Positions 16,969 to 23,991 of a stretch of 47,997 bases of DNA are shown one piece after another (within the stretch, counting starts at the first letter, position 1; every line of letters begins with the position of its first letter). The notes beneath the pieces are model-generated. The model had not been told where the DNA came from. It saw only the letters and a list, made by a program, of their open reading frames with translations, and made no database searches. Origin of the DNA: Terriglobia bacterium (GTDB lineage: Bacteria > Acidobacteriota > Terriglobia > Bryobacterales > Bryobacteraceae); assembly GCA_021325175.1 (NCBI GenBank), contig JAJPHS010000038.1, positions 1 through 47,997 of the forward strand, in the 5' to 3' direction. Made by a program: the position numbers and the translations under genes.

Positions 16969-16984
16969 CTAAGGAGTACCTTAG
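16969..16984 (+). promoter_or_regulatory. Palindrome/hairpin CTAAGG-AGTA-CCTTAG containing a Shine-Dalgarno
   Basis: Six-base perfect inverted repeat with a four-base centre. In RNA it forms a compact stem-tetraloop that includes AAGGAG (16971-16976), the ribosome binding site of the seven-codon ORF that begins 9 bases later. It may act as a DNA operator or as an RNA switch masking translation. A closely related palindrome occurs at 21881-21895. Confidence 0.5.
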
Positions 16985-16985
16985 A

Positions 16986-17009
16986 ATGACGCCTGAGAAC
17001 GAGGGATGA
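16986..17009 (+). CDS. Seven-codon leader ORF coupled to the first Ser/Thr kinase
   Basis: ATG ACG CCT GAG AAC GAG GGA TGA encodes MTPENEG. It has the strong ribosome binding site AAGGAG nine bases upstream, whereas the kinase ATG (17006) has only a GAGGG directly abutting it. The leader stop overlaps the kinase start as ATGA in another frame, so ribosomes finishing the leader could re-initiate on the kinase. Evidence is the arrangement only; there is no sign of attenuation codons. Confidence 0.4.
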   Translation: MTPENEG

Positions 17010-18319
17010 ACGCCGAAACGCTCTGCCTCGGCTGCATGGAGGACGATTCAGGCGCCGCCGTTTGCCCGCGCTGCGGCTCGCCGGCCGATCTCGGCCCGCG
17101 CAACGCCATACAGCTCCCGCCCCGCGCCGTCCTGCACAACCTGTATATTGTCGGCAAGGCGATCGGCCACGGCGGATTCGGCATCACTTATCTGGCCTGG
17201 GACACCGCCTCGCAGACTCGCGTGGCGATAAAGGAGTATTTTCCGAAAGGATTCGCCGGACGCGCCGCTGGCGGCACGATGGTCGTTCCCCACGAACAGA
17301 CGCGCCGCGAATTTCAGTGGGGGCTCGATCGTTTTCTCGACGAAGCGCGAACGCTACAGCGCTTCAGCTCACTTGCCGGGATCGTCTCGGTGGAAACGCT
17401 GTTCAGCGAAAACGGCACGGCGTATCTCGTTATGGAGCACCTTGACGGCTGGACGTTCGAGGAGTTTCTGACCAGCCGCGGCGGCTTCGTTCCGATGAAA
17501 ACCGCCATCCGCGTGATGCTGCCCGTCATGGATGCGCTCGGTGCGATTCACGCCGAAGGCATTCTGCATCGCGACATCAGCCCGGATAACATCTATCTGA
17601 CGCGCACGGCTCAAGTGAAGCTGATCGATTTCGGCGCGGCGCGCAACGCGCTGATCCAGAAGAGCCGGCGACTCTCAATTGTTTTAAAAGAAGGCTACGC
17701 GCCCGAAGAACAGTATCGCGCCAGCGGCATTCAAGGGCCCTGGACCGATGTCTACGCCACCGCGGCGACGTTTTATCACGCCATTACCGGCAAAATTCCG
17801 CAACCCGCGCTCGATCGCCTTGTGAAAGACAAGCTCGAGCCGCCCGGCGCGCTCGGCATTCGCTTGCCCCGCCCGATGGAGGCGGCGCTGATGAAAGCTC
17901 TTTCGGTGCGCGCGGCGGATCGCTTCCAGTCGATGCAGGATTTCAGATCCGTGCTCACCGGAGAATCGGACCTGGTGACGCCGCCGAAGCCGTCGCGCCC
18001 GCCCGCGCCAACGGCCGCCCGGAGAGTCTATGTTCCGGCGCCCGTGGCGGCGCAGGCTCGCGCCCGGCGCGCCAACCGGCGCTGGCTGATCCCGGCGATC
18101 CTCGGATTGCTCGCGCTGCTCGGGTTGCTGGCGGCGCTCAGCCGCGCGGCGGCAATGGCGCCGAACGGCCCGCGGCCCGCCGCGGCTCAACAGGCCCAAC
18201 CTCGTAAAGCGCGCGCAATTGCAACTCAACCGGAAATGCGGTGCAATAAAGAAATCGCGGGACATCGTAATGGGCCCGCTTTTATCTTTCCGCTCCGCGC
18301 TTCCGGTGTAATGCTATGA
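17006..18319 (+). CDS. Zinc-ribbon Ser/Thr protein kinase with one membrane helix
   Basis: 437 residues. N-terminal zinc ribbon Cys7, Cys10, Cys20, Cys23, then a Hanks-type kinase domain (about 45-310): Gly loop IGHGGFGITYLAWD, Lys in VAIKEYFP, catalytic loop HRDISPDNIYLT, DFG in LIDFGAARN, and YAPEEQY in the activation segment. All residues needed for catalysis are present. A single helix RWLIPAILGLLALLGLLAAL at about 358-378 leaves a short outer tail of roughly 57 residues with no recognisable domain. It overlaps the next kinase by ATGA. The two kinases are close paralogues over the zinc ribbon and catalytic domain, suggesting tandem duplication followed by divergence of the outer part. Confidence 0.92.
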   Translation: MNAETLCLGCMEDDSGAAVCPRCGSPADLGPRNAIQLPPRAVLHNLYIVGKAIGHGGFGITYLAWDTASQTRVAIKEYFPKGFAGRAAGGTMVVPHEQTRREFQWGLDRFLDEARTLQRFSSLAGIVSVETLFSENGTAYLVMEHLDGWTFEEFLTSRGGFVPMKTAIRVMLPVMDALGAIHAEGILHRDISPDNIYLTRTAQVKLIDFGAARNALIQKSRRLSIVLKEGYAPEEQYRASGIQGPWTDVYATAATFYHAITGKIPQPALDRLVKDKLEPPGALGIRLPRPMEAALMKALSVRAADRFQSMQDFRSVLTGESDLVTPPKPSRPPAPTAARRVYVPAPVAAQARARRANRRWLIPAILGLLALLGLLAALSRAAAMAPNGPRPAAAQQAQPRKARAIATQPEMRCNKEIAGHRNGPAFIFPLRASGVML

Positions 18320-20484
18320 ACCTCGCCACGATCTGCGTCGGCTGCATGGCCAACGATACCGGCGACGCCATCTGCCCCAAATGCGGCAGTCCTTTCGATC
18401 TTCCTCCCAAAAACACGCTGCAACTCAAGCCGCGGAGCATGCTGCGCGATCAGTACCTGATCGGCCGCGCGCTGGGCCACGGCGGATTCGGAATCACGTA
18501 TCTTGCCTGGGACCTCGGCCTCGAAGCAAGGCTGGCGATTAAGGAATACATGCCCAACGGCGTGGCCGGCCGCGCCTCGGGCGAAACCAAAGTCTCCGCC
18601 TACTCCGATCAGACCCGGCAGGAGTTCGAATGGGGGCTAGACCGCTTTCTCGATGAAGCGCGCACGCTCAAAAAGTTCAGCAATCATCCGGGCATCGTTT
18701 CGGTCGATACGATTTTCCGCGAGAATGGCACCGCCTATCTGGTCATGGAGTACCTCGACGGCTGGACGCTCGAGGAATTTCTGCGCAAGCGCGACGGAAA
18801 GATCGGATTTGAAACGGCGCTGCGAATCCTGACGCCGGTGCTCGACGCGCTCACCGCCGTTCACGCCGAAGGCATCCTGCATCGTGATATCAGCCCGGAT
18901 AATATTTATCTCACCCGCACCGGCAAAGTGAAGCTGATCGATTTCGGCGCCGCGCGCAACGCGCTCAGCCAGAAGAGCCGCAATCTCTCGATCATCCTAA
19001 AGGAAGGCTACGCGCCGGAGGAGCAATATCGGGCCAGCGGCATTCAGGGCCCCTGGACCGACGTTTACGCCGTCGCCGCAACGCTCTATCACGCCATCAC
19101 CGGACAGGCGCCGCAGCCCTCGCTCGATCGCATGGCCGAGGATCGCGTCCTGCCGCCCACGCGGCTCGGCGCTGAAATCGCGCCAAATATCGAAGCGGCG
19201 ATCATGAAGGCCCTGGCGATCAAGGCGCAGGATCGTTTCCAATCGGCCGAGGATTTTAAGAGCGCACTCGAAGGGCAGATCATCGTGGAGGCGCCGCGGC
19301 CGATCAGCCATCATTCCATCAGCGGTCATCCTGCCGCTCCGCCGGATTTGCCGCCTCCGCCCGCTCCCATTTCCGCGCACACGCCGCCGCCCATGCCTCC
19401 GCCTGCTCCGGCGCCCGCCAAACCGCGCTGGATCCTGCCCGCGGCATTCGGAATCGTCGCGCTCGCCGCGGTCGCCTGGGTGTCGCTGCGCGTGCCGCAT
19501 CCCGTTCCCACCGGACCGAGCGGATCTTCAAGCGACGTGGTCGGCAGCGGCGCCAGTGGCGCGGCCGGAGCACCCACCGGCCCCAGCGCCGGACCAGCAC
19601 CAACCGGCCCAACAACGCAGCCTACCGGACCCGCCGGGCCGACTTCAGCCGATGTCGTGCCCGGTCCGACAGGCCCCACCGCGCCGCCCCCCGATCCCAC
19701 CGGCCGCCGTCCAAGAAATCAGGAACCAAGGCCGGCTGGTCCCACCGGCGCGCCCGCCGGTTCCACGAGCGCGCCCGCCGGCGCATCAGGGAGTCCTTAT
19801 GGTTCAACAAGTTATCCGACAGGTCCCGCTGCCGGGCCGGCGGGTCCGACAACGTATCCCGCCGGTCCCGAATCCGGGCCGCCCAGTGGCAACGGCGACA
19901 ACACCGTTCCTTTCCAGGATTATCCGCAGCCCGGCCCATCGAATAACCGGCCCGGGAACAGCGGCGACTACAATGGCCTCCTAGAGCAGGCAAAGAATGC
20001 CTGGAGCAGCCGGAACTTCGCGATGGTCCAGCAGCTTTTAACGCGCGCCATTCAGATTGATCCCAACAATCCGCGCGCCTATTCTGGATTAGGCGAGCTG
20101 AACCTGTACATTTTCAACAATCCGGGACTGGCGATGCAGAATTATCAGGCCGCGATCGCGCGCGGAGGCGAAGCCGTTTTCCACGTGATGCACGATCACA
20201 GCGCCGATAGTTTCGTGACGCACTGCCAGGGCTATTTGCGAATCTCGGCGAATACTGTGCGCTATCAGCCGGTGCCGCAGACGGTCCACGCCTTCCAGGC
20301 TTCCAAGGCGCAGATCCGAGAGGCGCGCAATAATCGCGAGTTGAGCCTGAATTTCAAGCGCGGGCGCATCCAGTTTCACTCCTTTCATATCCGGCTGAAC
20401 GACGGACAGAATTTCAATTTCGCCGGCGAAAGCAGATCGGATGAAGCCGAGCGTCAGATGATCCTGGCCTTTATCGGCCGCTAG
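18316..20484 (+). CDS. Zinc-ribbon Ser/Thr kinase with collagen-like and TPR outer region
   Basis: 722 residues. Zinc ribbon (Cys7, 10, 20, 23), active kinase domain with VLKE-type fold marks IGRALGHGGFGITYLA, LAIKEYMP, HRDISPDNIYLT, LIDFGAARN and YAPEEQY, then a Pro-rich juxtamembrane stretch and one membrane helix (about 371-393). Beyond it, residues about 396-540 are a Gly/Pro/Thr-rich tract with many PTGP and PAGP units. The C-terminal part has TPR-like helices (LEQAKNAWSSRNFAMVQQLL, QIDPNNPRAYSGLGELNLY) and ends in a beta-rich segment (FVTHCQGYLRISANTVRY, FHIRLNDGQNFNFAG) that may be PH-like (unverified). Translation is coupled to the first kinase. The outer region presumably senses or binds an extracellular ligand; the ligand is unknown. 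Confidence 0.9.
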   Translation: MNLATICVGCMANDTGDAICPKCGSPFDLPPKNTLQLKPRSMLRDQYLIGRALGHGGFGITYLAWDLGLEARLAIKEYMPNGVAGRASGETKVSAYSDQTRQEFEWGLDRFLDEARTLKKFSNHPGIVSVDTIFRENGTAYLVMEYLDGWTLEEFLRKRDGKIGFETALRILTPVLDALTAVHAEGILHRDISPDNIYLTRTGKVKLIDFGAARNALSQKSRNLSIILKEGYAPEEQYRASGIQGPWTDVYAVAATLYHAITGQAPQPSLDRMAEDRVLPPTRLGAEIAPNIEAAIMKALAIKAQDRFQSAEDFKSALEGQIIVEAPRPISHHSISGHPAAPPDLPPPPAPISAHTPPPMPPPAPAPAKPRWILPAAFGIVALAAVAWVSLRVPHPVPTGPSGSSSDVVGSGASGAAGAPTGPSAGPAPTGPTTQPTGPAGPTSADVVPGPTGPTAPPPDPTGRRPRNQEPRPAGPTGAPAGSTSAPAGASGSPYGSTSYPTGPAAGPAGPTTYPAGPESGPPSGNGDNTVPFQDYPQPGPSNNRPGNSGDYNGLLEQAKNAWSSRNFAMVQQLLTRAIQIDPNNPRAYSGLGELNLYIFNNPGLAMQNYQAAIARGGEAVFHVMHDHSADSFVTHCQGYLRISANTVRYQPVPQTVHAFQASKAQIREARNNRELSLNFKRGRIQFHSFHIRLNDGQNFNFAGESRSDEAERQMILAFIGR
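19501..19900 (+). repeat. PTGP/PAGP-rich collagen-like coding repeat
   Basis: Within the second kinase gene, short imperfect codon repeats specify PTGP, PAGP and APAG units (for example APTGPSAGPAPTGPTTQPTG). The units are irregular, not strict Gly-X-Y throughout, so a continuous triple helix is not assured. It is likely an extended, flexible stalk between membrane helix and TPR region. Confidence 0.7.
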
Positions 20485-20489
20485 TGGAG

Positions 20490-20505
20490 GCGGATTTTCA
20501 TCCGC
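20490..20505. terminator. Hairpin GCGGAT-TTTC-ATCCGC between convergent genes
   Basis: Perfect six-base stem with a four-base loop lying 3 bases after the kinase stop, between the convergent kinase and flavoprotein genes. It could end transcription from either side, but there is no T tract on either strand, so an intrinsic terminator is only tentative. Confidence 0.35.
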
Positions 20506-20519
20506 GCTATCCGGCGCCG

Positions 20520-21710
20520 TCACTGGGGGATTGAAAATGATTTGCGCAGAAGAACTCTCGCCCCCGCGGCCGCCGCCAGCGGATTCGACGCGATGAAGCG
20601 CCACAACCACCCGCCGCTCAGGTTGCTTTTTAACACCTCAACGAACTGCCCGGGCGAAAGCAGCTTCACGAGCTCCAGGCGCTGATCCCACTTGCGATCG
20701 TCCCATTGCGCGATGCGCCGGCTGATGGCATGAGCCAGATGCAGATCCGCGCCGAATTTGTTTCGCCACGCCATCTCCAATGGCGCGAGCGAAGCGCGCG
20801 ACAAATCATTGCGCTCCAGCGCATCGGCGGCCGTATCCGCCGCCATCCGGCCGGCCTGAATCGCCCAGCGGATGCCTTCGCCTAGGAGGCTCGACGCGTG
20901 CCCCGCCGCATCGCCGATGCCCAGGATTCCATCGCCCGCGAACGCCGCGGCGAACGTTTCCGCGGGAATCAATCCGGTATGATGCTCCACCGGCTGCGCT
21001 TTTCTGAGCGACGGAATCGAGGCCGCGAATCGATCGAGAAAATCTTGAGGTCTCGACGGCGAATCGGGATGAATTATGCCAACGCCGGCGCGCACCCGAT
21101 TCCGTCCCCAGGGAAAGACCCAGGCGTAGCCGGATGGCGCGACATCGCTGCCCACGGCGAGGATCACCTCATCGGGCTCGCAATAGGGCGCGTACAGATC
21201 ATATTCGGCGCCGACTCCAAACCGGCGGAATCCCGGCGCAAGCCCGGCGCTTTTCAGGATCGCCGACCGGTAGCCCGTCGCGTCGATCACCACGCGCGCC
21301 GCAATCTCCCGATCCCGCGTGCGAATCCCGCGCACCGCGCCCTGCTCGACGATGGCTGATTGCGCCGCCGTCGATAATCGAAGCGAAGCGCCCGCGGCGA
21401 TGGCTCGTTCCGCGAGGAACTGAAAAACGCCTCGAACGTCGATCACGCACAGCGCGGGCTTGTCGAACTCGAATCGAGCTTCGTTTCCCGGCGACCGGAA
21501 CACGACGCGCGAAATCGGGTGGTATAGATGGCTCGGAATGCCAAGCGCGTCCAGCTCGTCGATGAAACTTCCGCCGCTGGTACGGATCGGCGAACCGATT
21601 TCGTGATTCCGCTCAAGTACTAAAACCGAGCAGCCGCGAGCGGCCAGGCGTTCGGCCGCGGAAAGCCCCGCGGGTCCCCCTCCGGCGATAACGGCGTCCC
21701 AGCGGGTCAT
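20520..21710 (-). CDS. Geranylgeranyl reductase-family FAD-dependent oxidoreductase
   Basis: 396 residues. N-terminal FAD motif AVIAGGGPAGLSAAERLAARG with the acidic residue in VLVLERN, the middle motif VVIDATGYRSAI and the GDAAGHASSLLGEGIRWAIQAGR motif typical of the GGR/UbiH-like group. Members reduce isoprenoid double bonds (archaeal lipids, chlorophyll side chain, menaquinone) or act on unknown substrates. With the kinase pair convergent and a regulator divergent, context does not point to a substrate. ATG at 21710 is preferred to a TTG at 21719; no good ribosome binding site is visible. The isoprenoid synthase at 40514 is distant, so a link is only possible. Confidence 0.82.
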   Translation of the reverse strand: MTRWDAVIAGGGPAGLSAAERLAARGCSVLVLERNHEIGSPIRTSGGSFIDELDALGIPSHLYHPISRVVFRSPGNEARFEFDKPALCVIDVRGVFQFLAERAIAAGASLRLSTAAQSAIVEQGAVRGIRTRDREIAARVVIDATGYRSAILKSAGLAPGFRRFGVGAEYDLYAPYCEPDEVILAVGSDVAPSGYAWVFPWGRNRVRAGVGIIHPDSPSRPQDFLDRFAASIPSLRKAQPVEHHTGLIPAETFAAAFAGDGILGIGDAAGHASSLLGEGIRWAIQAGRMAADTAADALERNDLSRASLAPLEMAWRNKFGADLHLAHAISRRIAQWDDRKWDQRLELVKLLSPGQFVEVLKSNLSGGWLWRFIASNPLAAAAGARVLLRKSFSIPQ

Positions 21711-21768
21711 CGGATGCAACGTTTTATCGTATCAGGATGAGTGTGCTATCCTGAAGTTTCCGAATAGG

Positions 21769-21812
21769 TTGGGTAGGGTTCAGGGGCCTTCTCCTGTGAA
21801 GCTTGGGTAGGG
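21769..21812 (+). repeat. Direct repeat TTGGGTAGGG x2 with G-run cluster
   Basis: TTGGGTAGGG occurs at 21769-21778 and 21803-21812, 34 bases apart; between them lies another GGGG. The G-runs (GGG, GGG, GGGG, GGG, GGG) could form a G-quadruplex on the plus strand, or be two binding half-sites. It lies about 190-230 bases upstream of the response regulator ATG. Confidence 0.4.
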
Positions 21813-21880
21813 CCACGTCTTCAATGCTTATTCCGCGTTCTAATTCTTTTCCTCAATTCCATGGTTTTCGAACATTCCGG

Positions 21881-21895
21881 CTAAGGTGACCTTAG
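21881..21895. promoter_or_regulatory. Perfect palindrome CTAAGGT-G-ACCTTAG upstream of the response regulator
   Basis: Seven-base perfect arms around one central base, about 105 bases before the regulator ATG. It shares CTAAGG...CCTTAG with 16969-16984 upstream of the kinase pair (spacing three versus four bases). Operator for an unknown dimeric regulator, or an mRNA hairpin if transcribed. Confidence 0.45.
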
Positions 21896-21904
21896 GTACG
21901 AATT

Positions 21905-21916
21905 AAGACAAGTCTT
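21905..21916. promoter_or_regulatory. Inverted repeat AAGAC-AA-GTCTT
   Basis: Five-base arms with a two-base centre, 9 bases after the larger palindrome and 83 bases before the regulator ATG. Together with the neighbouring palindrome and G-rich repeats it makes the 289-base gap 21711-21999 unusually structured. No promoter hexamers could be assigned with confidence. Confidence 0.3.
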
Positions 21917-21999
21917 CGGAGTAAACGTAAGAGCCGGCTCGATTGATGAAAGTACTAGAACCGCTTATCATCGGGACGAAGTAGAAGGATTTGGAGCGT

Positions 22000-22752
22000 A
22001 TGACAACTATGACAGTCCCAACCCATGGAGGCGCGGAGGGCGCCGGCGACAACGTGGACAAGAAGAAGGCGACGGTGCGAATCGTCATCGCCGACGACCA
22101 TCCGATTGTTCGCGACGGGCTAAAAAAGCTGCTCCTTTTAGAAGACGACTTCGAAGTCGTCGGCGAGGCCAACGACGGCCGCGAGGTTCTCGACAAGGTG
22201 CAGGAACTGGATCCGGATGTTCTGCTGCTCGATCTGCGCATGCCCAATCTCGACGGGCTGTCCGCGCTTCAGGCGCTGCAACAGAGCAATAGGCGGACGC
22301 GAGTGATCGTGCTGACCGCCTCGGAGGACAAGAATGAGTTCGTGCAGGCCATGAAGCTCGGATGCAGCGGGATTGTTCTGAAGCAGACCGCCCCGGACCT
22401 GATCGTTAAGAGCATTCGTAAGGTCCATGCCGGCGAGATTTGGCTCGATTCCCACACCACGGCCGCGGTGATGCGGCAGTTCCAGACCGGCGCCGATGCC
22501 GCCGGCGGGAGCGGCGTTTCAAAGGGCCGCGAGCGCAGCCCGCTCAGCGCCCGCGAGCGCGAGATCGTCGCGCTGGTCGCGCAGGGCTACAAGAACAAGG
22601 AAATGGCCGAGAAGATGTTCATCAGCGAGCAGACGGTGAAGAATCATCTGCACAACATCTTCGACAAACTCGGGGTATCGGACCGGCTGGAGTTGGCGCT
22701 CTACGCCATCCACAAGGGACTGCACCTGGCGGGCGAGCCGACCATCCGATAG
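22000..22752 (+). CDS. Orphan NarL/FixJ-family response regulator
   Basis: 250 residues. A 27-residue polar N-terminal extension (MTTMTVPTHGGAEGAGDNVD) precedes the receiver domain, which has D32-D33, phospho-acceptor Asp78 (VLLLDLRMP), Thr in VIVLTASED and Lys in IVLKQTAP. The C-terminal LuxR HTH (LSAREREIVALVAQGYKNKEMAEKMFISEQTVKNHLHNIF) is complete. No kinase gene is adjacent. ATG at 22000 has GGAG four bases upstream; a further ATG lies at 22009. Could be served by a distant histidine kinase or by the nearby Ser/Thr kinases, which would be unusual. Confidence 0.92.
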   Translation: MTTMTVPTHGGAEGAGDNVDKKKATVRIVIADDHPIVRDGLKKLLLLEDDFEVVGEANDGREVLDKVQELDPDVLLLDLRMPNLDGLSALQALQQSNRRTRVIVLTASEDKNEFVQAMKLGCSGIVLKQTAPDLIVKSIRKVHAGEIWLDSHTTAAVMRQFQTGADAAGGSGVSKGRERSPLSAREREIVALVAQGYKNKEMAEKMFISEQTVKNHLHNIFDKLGVSDRLELALYAIHKGLHLAGEPTIR

Positions 22753-22756
22753 CGCG

Positions 22757-22906
22757 TCAGGGCGCTCCCAGCAGGCGGTCGATTTGCCGCCACAACCAGC
22801 GCTGCTTGCGCGGCGCGCGCCGTTCGCTGGACCGCTGGATCGATAAGTCGAGCGCAATCGCGGGCAGCAGAATCCACAAGGGCGGATTGCGCAGAACCAG
22901 CTTCAT
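22757..22906 (-). CDS. Small single-helix membrane protein, 49 residues
   Basis: MKLVLRNPPLWILLPAIALD starts a short protein with one hydrophobic helix followed by a strongly basic tail (RRAPRKQRWLWRQIDRLL). Support: ATG at 22906 with AAGGA eight bases upstream, a stop at 22757 just 4 bases from the convergent regulator, and a sensible membrane topology (positive-inside tail). No family recognised. The reading frame continues upstream to 22960 but the ribosome binding site favours 22906. Could still be a chance ORF. Confidence 0.45.
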   Translation of the reverse strand: MKLVLRNPPLWILLPAIALDLSIQRSSERRAPRKQRWLWRQIDRLLGAP

Positions 22907-22966
22907 TGCGCTTATCCTTAAGATCGCGCCAAAATCGCCGGTGTTTGGCTTGCGCGGCACTCCGCG

Positions 22967-22984
22967 GATGTATTATTATTCAAA
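22967..22984. promoter_or_regulatory. ARG box 1 upstream of argF
   Basis: Core TGTAT-TATT-ATTCA (22969-22982) matches the ArgR consensus TGAAT-WWWW-ATTCA at all but one position. It is paired with box 2; the two 18-bp boxes are separated by 2 bp, as in the E. coli argR operator (3 bp in other E. coli arg operators). It contains TATTAT stretches that could serve as -10, so ArgR binding would block the promoter. Confidence 0.72.
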
Positions 22985-22986
22985 TT

Positions 22987-23004
22987 ACTGAATAAAAATT
23001 CAGC
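22987..23004. promoter_or_regulatory. ARG box 2 upstream of argF
   Basis: CTGAAT-AAAA-ATTCAG (22988-23003) is a perfect palindrome and a full match to the ARG box core TGAATWWWWATTCA. It ends directly before the argF ribosome binding site GGAGGG (23005-23010). With box 1 it forms the two-box operator that an ArgR hexamer binds in the presence of arginine. Confidence 0.82.
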
Positions 23005-23014
23005 GGAGGGAAAC

Positions 23015-23932
23015 GTGGCGGTCCCGATCCAAAGTGTTGTTCGCATCACAACCCGGCGCCTGGCAAGCGATCTCGATCTCGGCAAGGACGCGCTGATCGA
23101 CATCCTCGATCTGGCGGCGCAGATGAAACGGGCGCCGTCCCGTTTCGCGGAACGGCTGAAGGGGCGCTATCTTGCGCTGCTGTTCGAAAAACCGTCGCTG
23201 CGCACGCGCTTCACTTTTGAGCTGGCGATCAAGCAGCTTGGCGGCGATAGCGTCGCCAGCGCCGGACCGGTCGCGGGCCGGGAGCCCGTCAAGGACGTCG
23301 CGCGCAATCTGGAGCGCTGGACCAATGGAATTGTCGCGCGCGTTTTTTCGCAGGCGACCATCGATGAGCTGGCGGCCTGGAGCTGCGTGCCGGTGATCAA
23401 TGCGCTGAGCGATAAATTCCACCCCTGCCAGGCGCTGGCCGACGTGCTGACGCTGCGCGAGCATTTCGGCGATCTGGACGGATTGAAGCTGGCCTTCATC
23501 GGCGATGGAAATAACGTCGCGCATTCGCTGATGCTGACGGCGTCGCGGCTGGGGGTGCACGTCGCGGTGGCCACGCCGCGCGGATATGAGCCGGATGCGG
23601 CGATTGCCGCGCAGGCCGAGGGCCGGGTTACAATTACCAATGATCCCCGTGAGGCCCTGGACGGCGCCCACGCGGTTTACACTGACGTCTGGGCAAGCAT
23701 GGGGCAGGAGGACGAGGCGGCGGAGCGGGTTGGCGTGTTCGCGCCGTTTCAGGTCAACGAAGATCTGTTCGCCCAGGCGCGGCCGGACGCGATCTTCATG
23801 CACTGTCTGCCGGCCAAGCGCGGCCTTGAGGTGAGCGATGGCGTGATGGAGTCGCCGCGATCCGTGGTCTTCGATCAGGCGGAAAATCGGCTGCACACGC
23901 AGAAAGCACTGCTGGTCGCGATGTTGGGATAG
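23015..23932 (+). CDS. argF: Ornithine carbamoyltransferase
   Basis: 305 residues. Converts ornithine and carbamoyl phosphate to citrulline, cytoplasmic, trimeric in the family. Carbamoyl phosphate loop FEKPSLRTRFTFE, ornithine-side motifs FHPCQALAD and DVWASMGQEDE, and HCLPAKRG near the C-terminus with the catalytic Cys. GTG start at 23015 with ribosome binding site GGAGGG five bases upstream. The loop reads SLRTR instead of the more usual STRTR, a variant also seen in bona fide family members; acetyl- or succinylornithine transferases are less likely given length and the DVWASMGQE loop. First gene of the arginine operon, controlled by the two ARG boxes. Confidence 0.93.
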   Translation: MAVPIQSVVRITTRRLASDLDLGKDALIDILDLAAQMKRAPSRFAERLKGRYLALLFEKPSLRTRFTFELAIKQLGGDSVASAGPVAGREPVKDVARNLERWTNGIVARVFSQATIDELAAWSCVPVINALSDKFHPCQALADVLTLREHFGDLDGLKLAFIGDGNNVAHSLMLTASRLGVHVAVATPRGYEPDAAIAAQAEGRVTITNDPREALDGAHAVYTDVWASMGQEDEAAERVGVFAPFQVNEDLFAQARPDAIFMHCLPAKRGLEVSDGVMESPRSVVFDQAENRLHTQKALLVAMLG

Positions 23933-23991
23933 CGCGCGGCTCGCGCTGCCGCCGGAGCAGGAAGCCCCGCGGCGTCGGACAATTGAGGAAT

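Noticed and set aside
19501..19900. Possible CRISPR or tandem-repeat array in the kinase gene
   Set aside because: Short irregular codon repeats encoding PTGP/PAGP in frame; no constant repeat-spacer spacing.
23015..23932. Acetyl- or succinylornithine carbamoyltransferase instead of ornithine carbamoyltransferase
   Set aside because: The SLRTR loop alone raised this, but length (305), the DVWASMGQE loop and HCLPAKRG fit the ornithine enzyme better.
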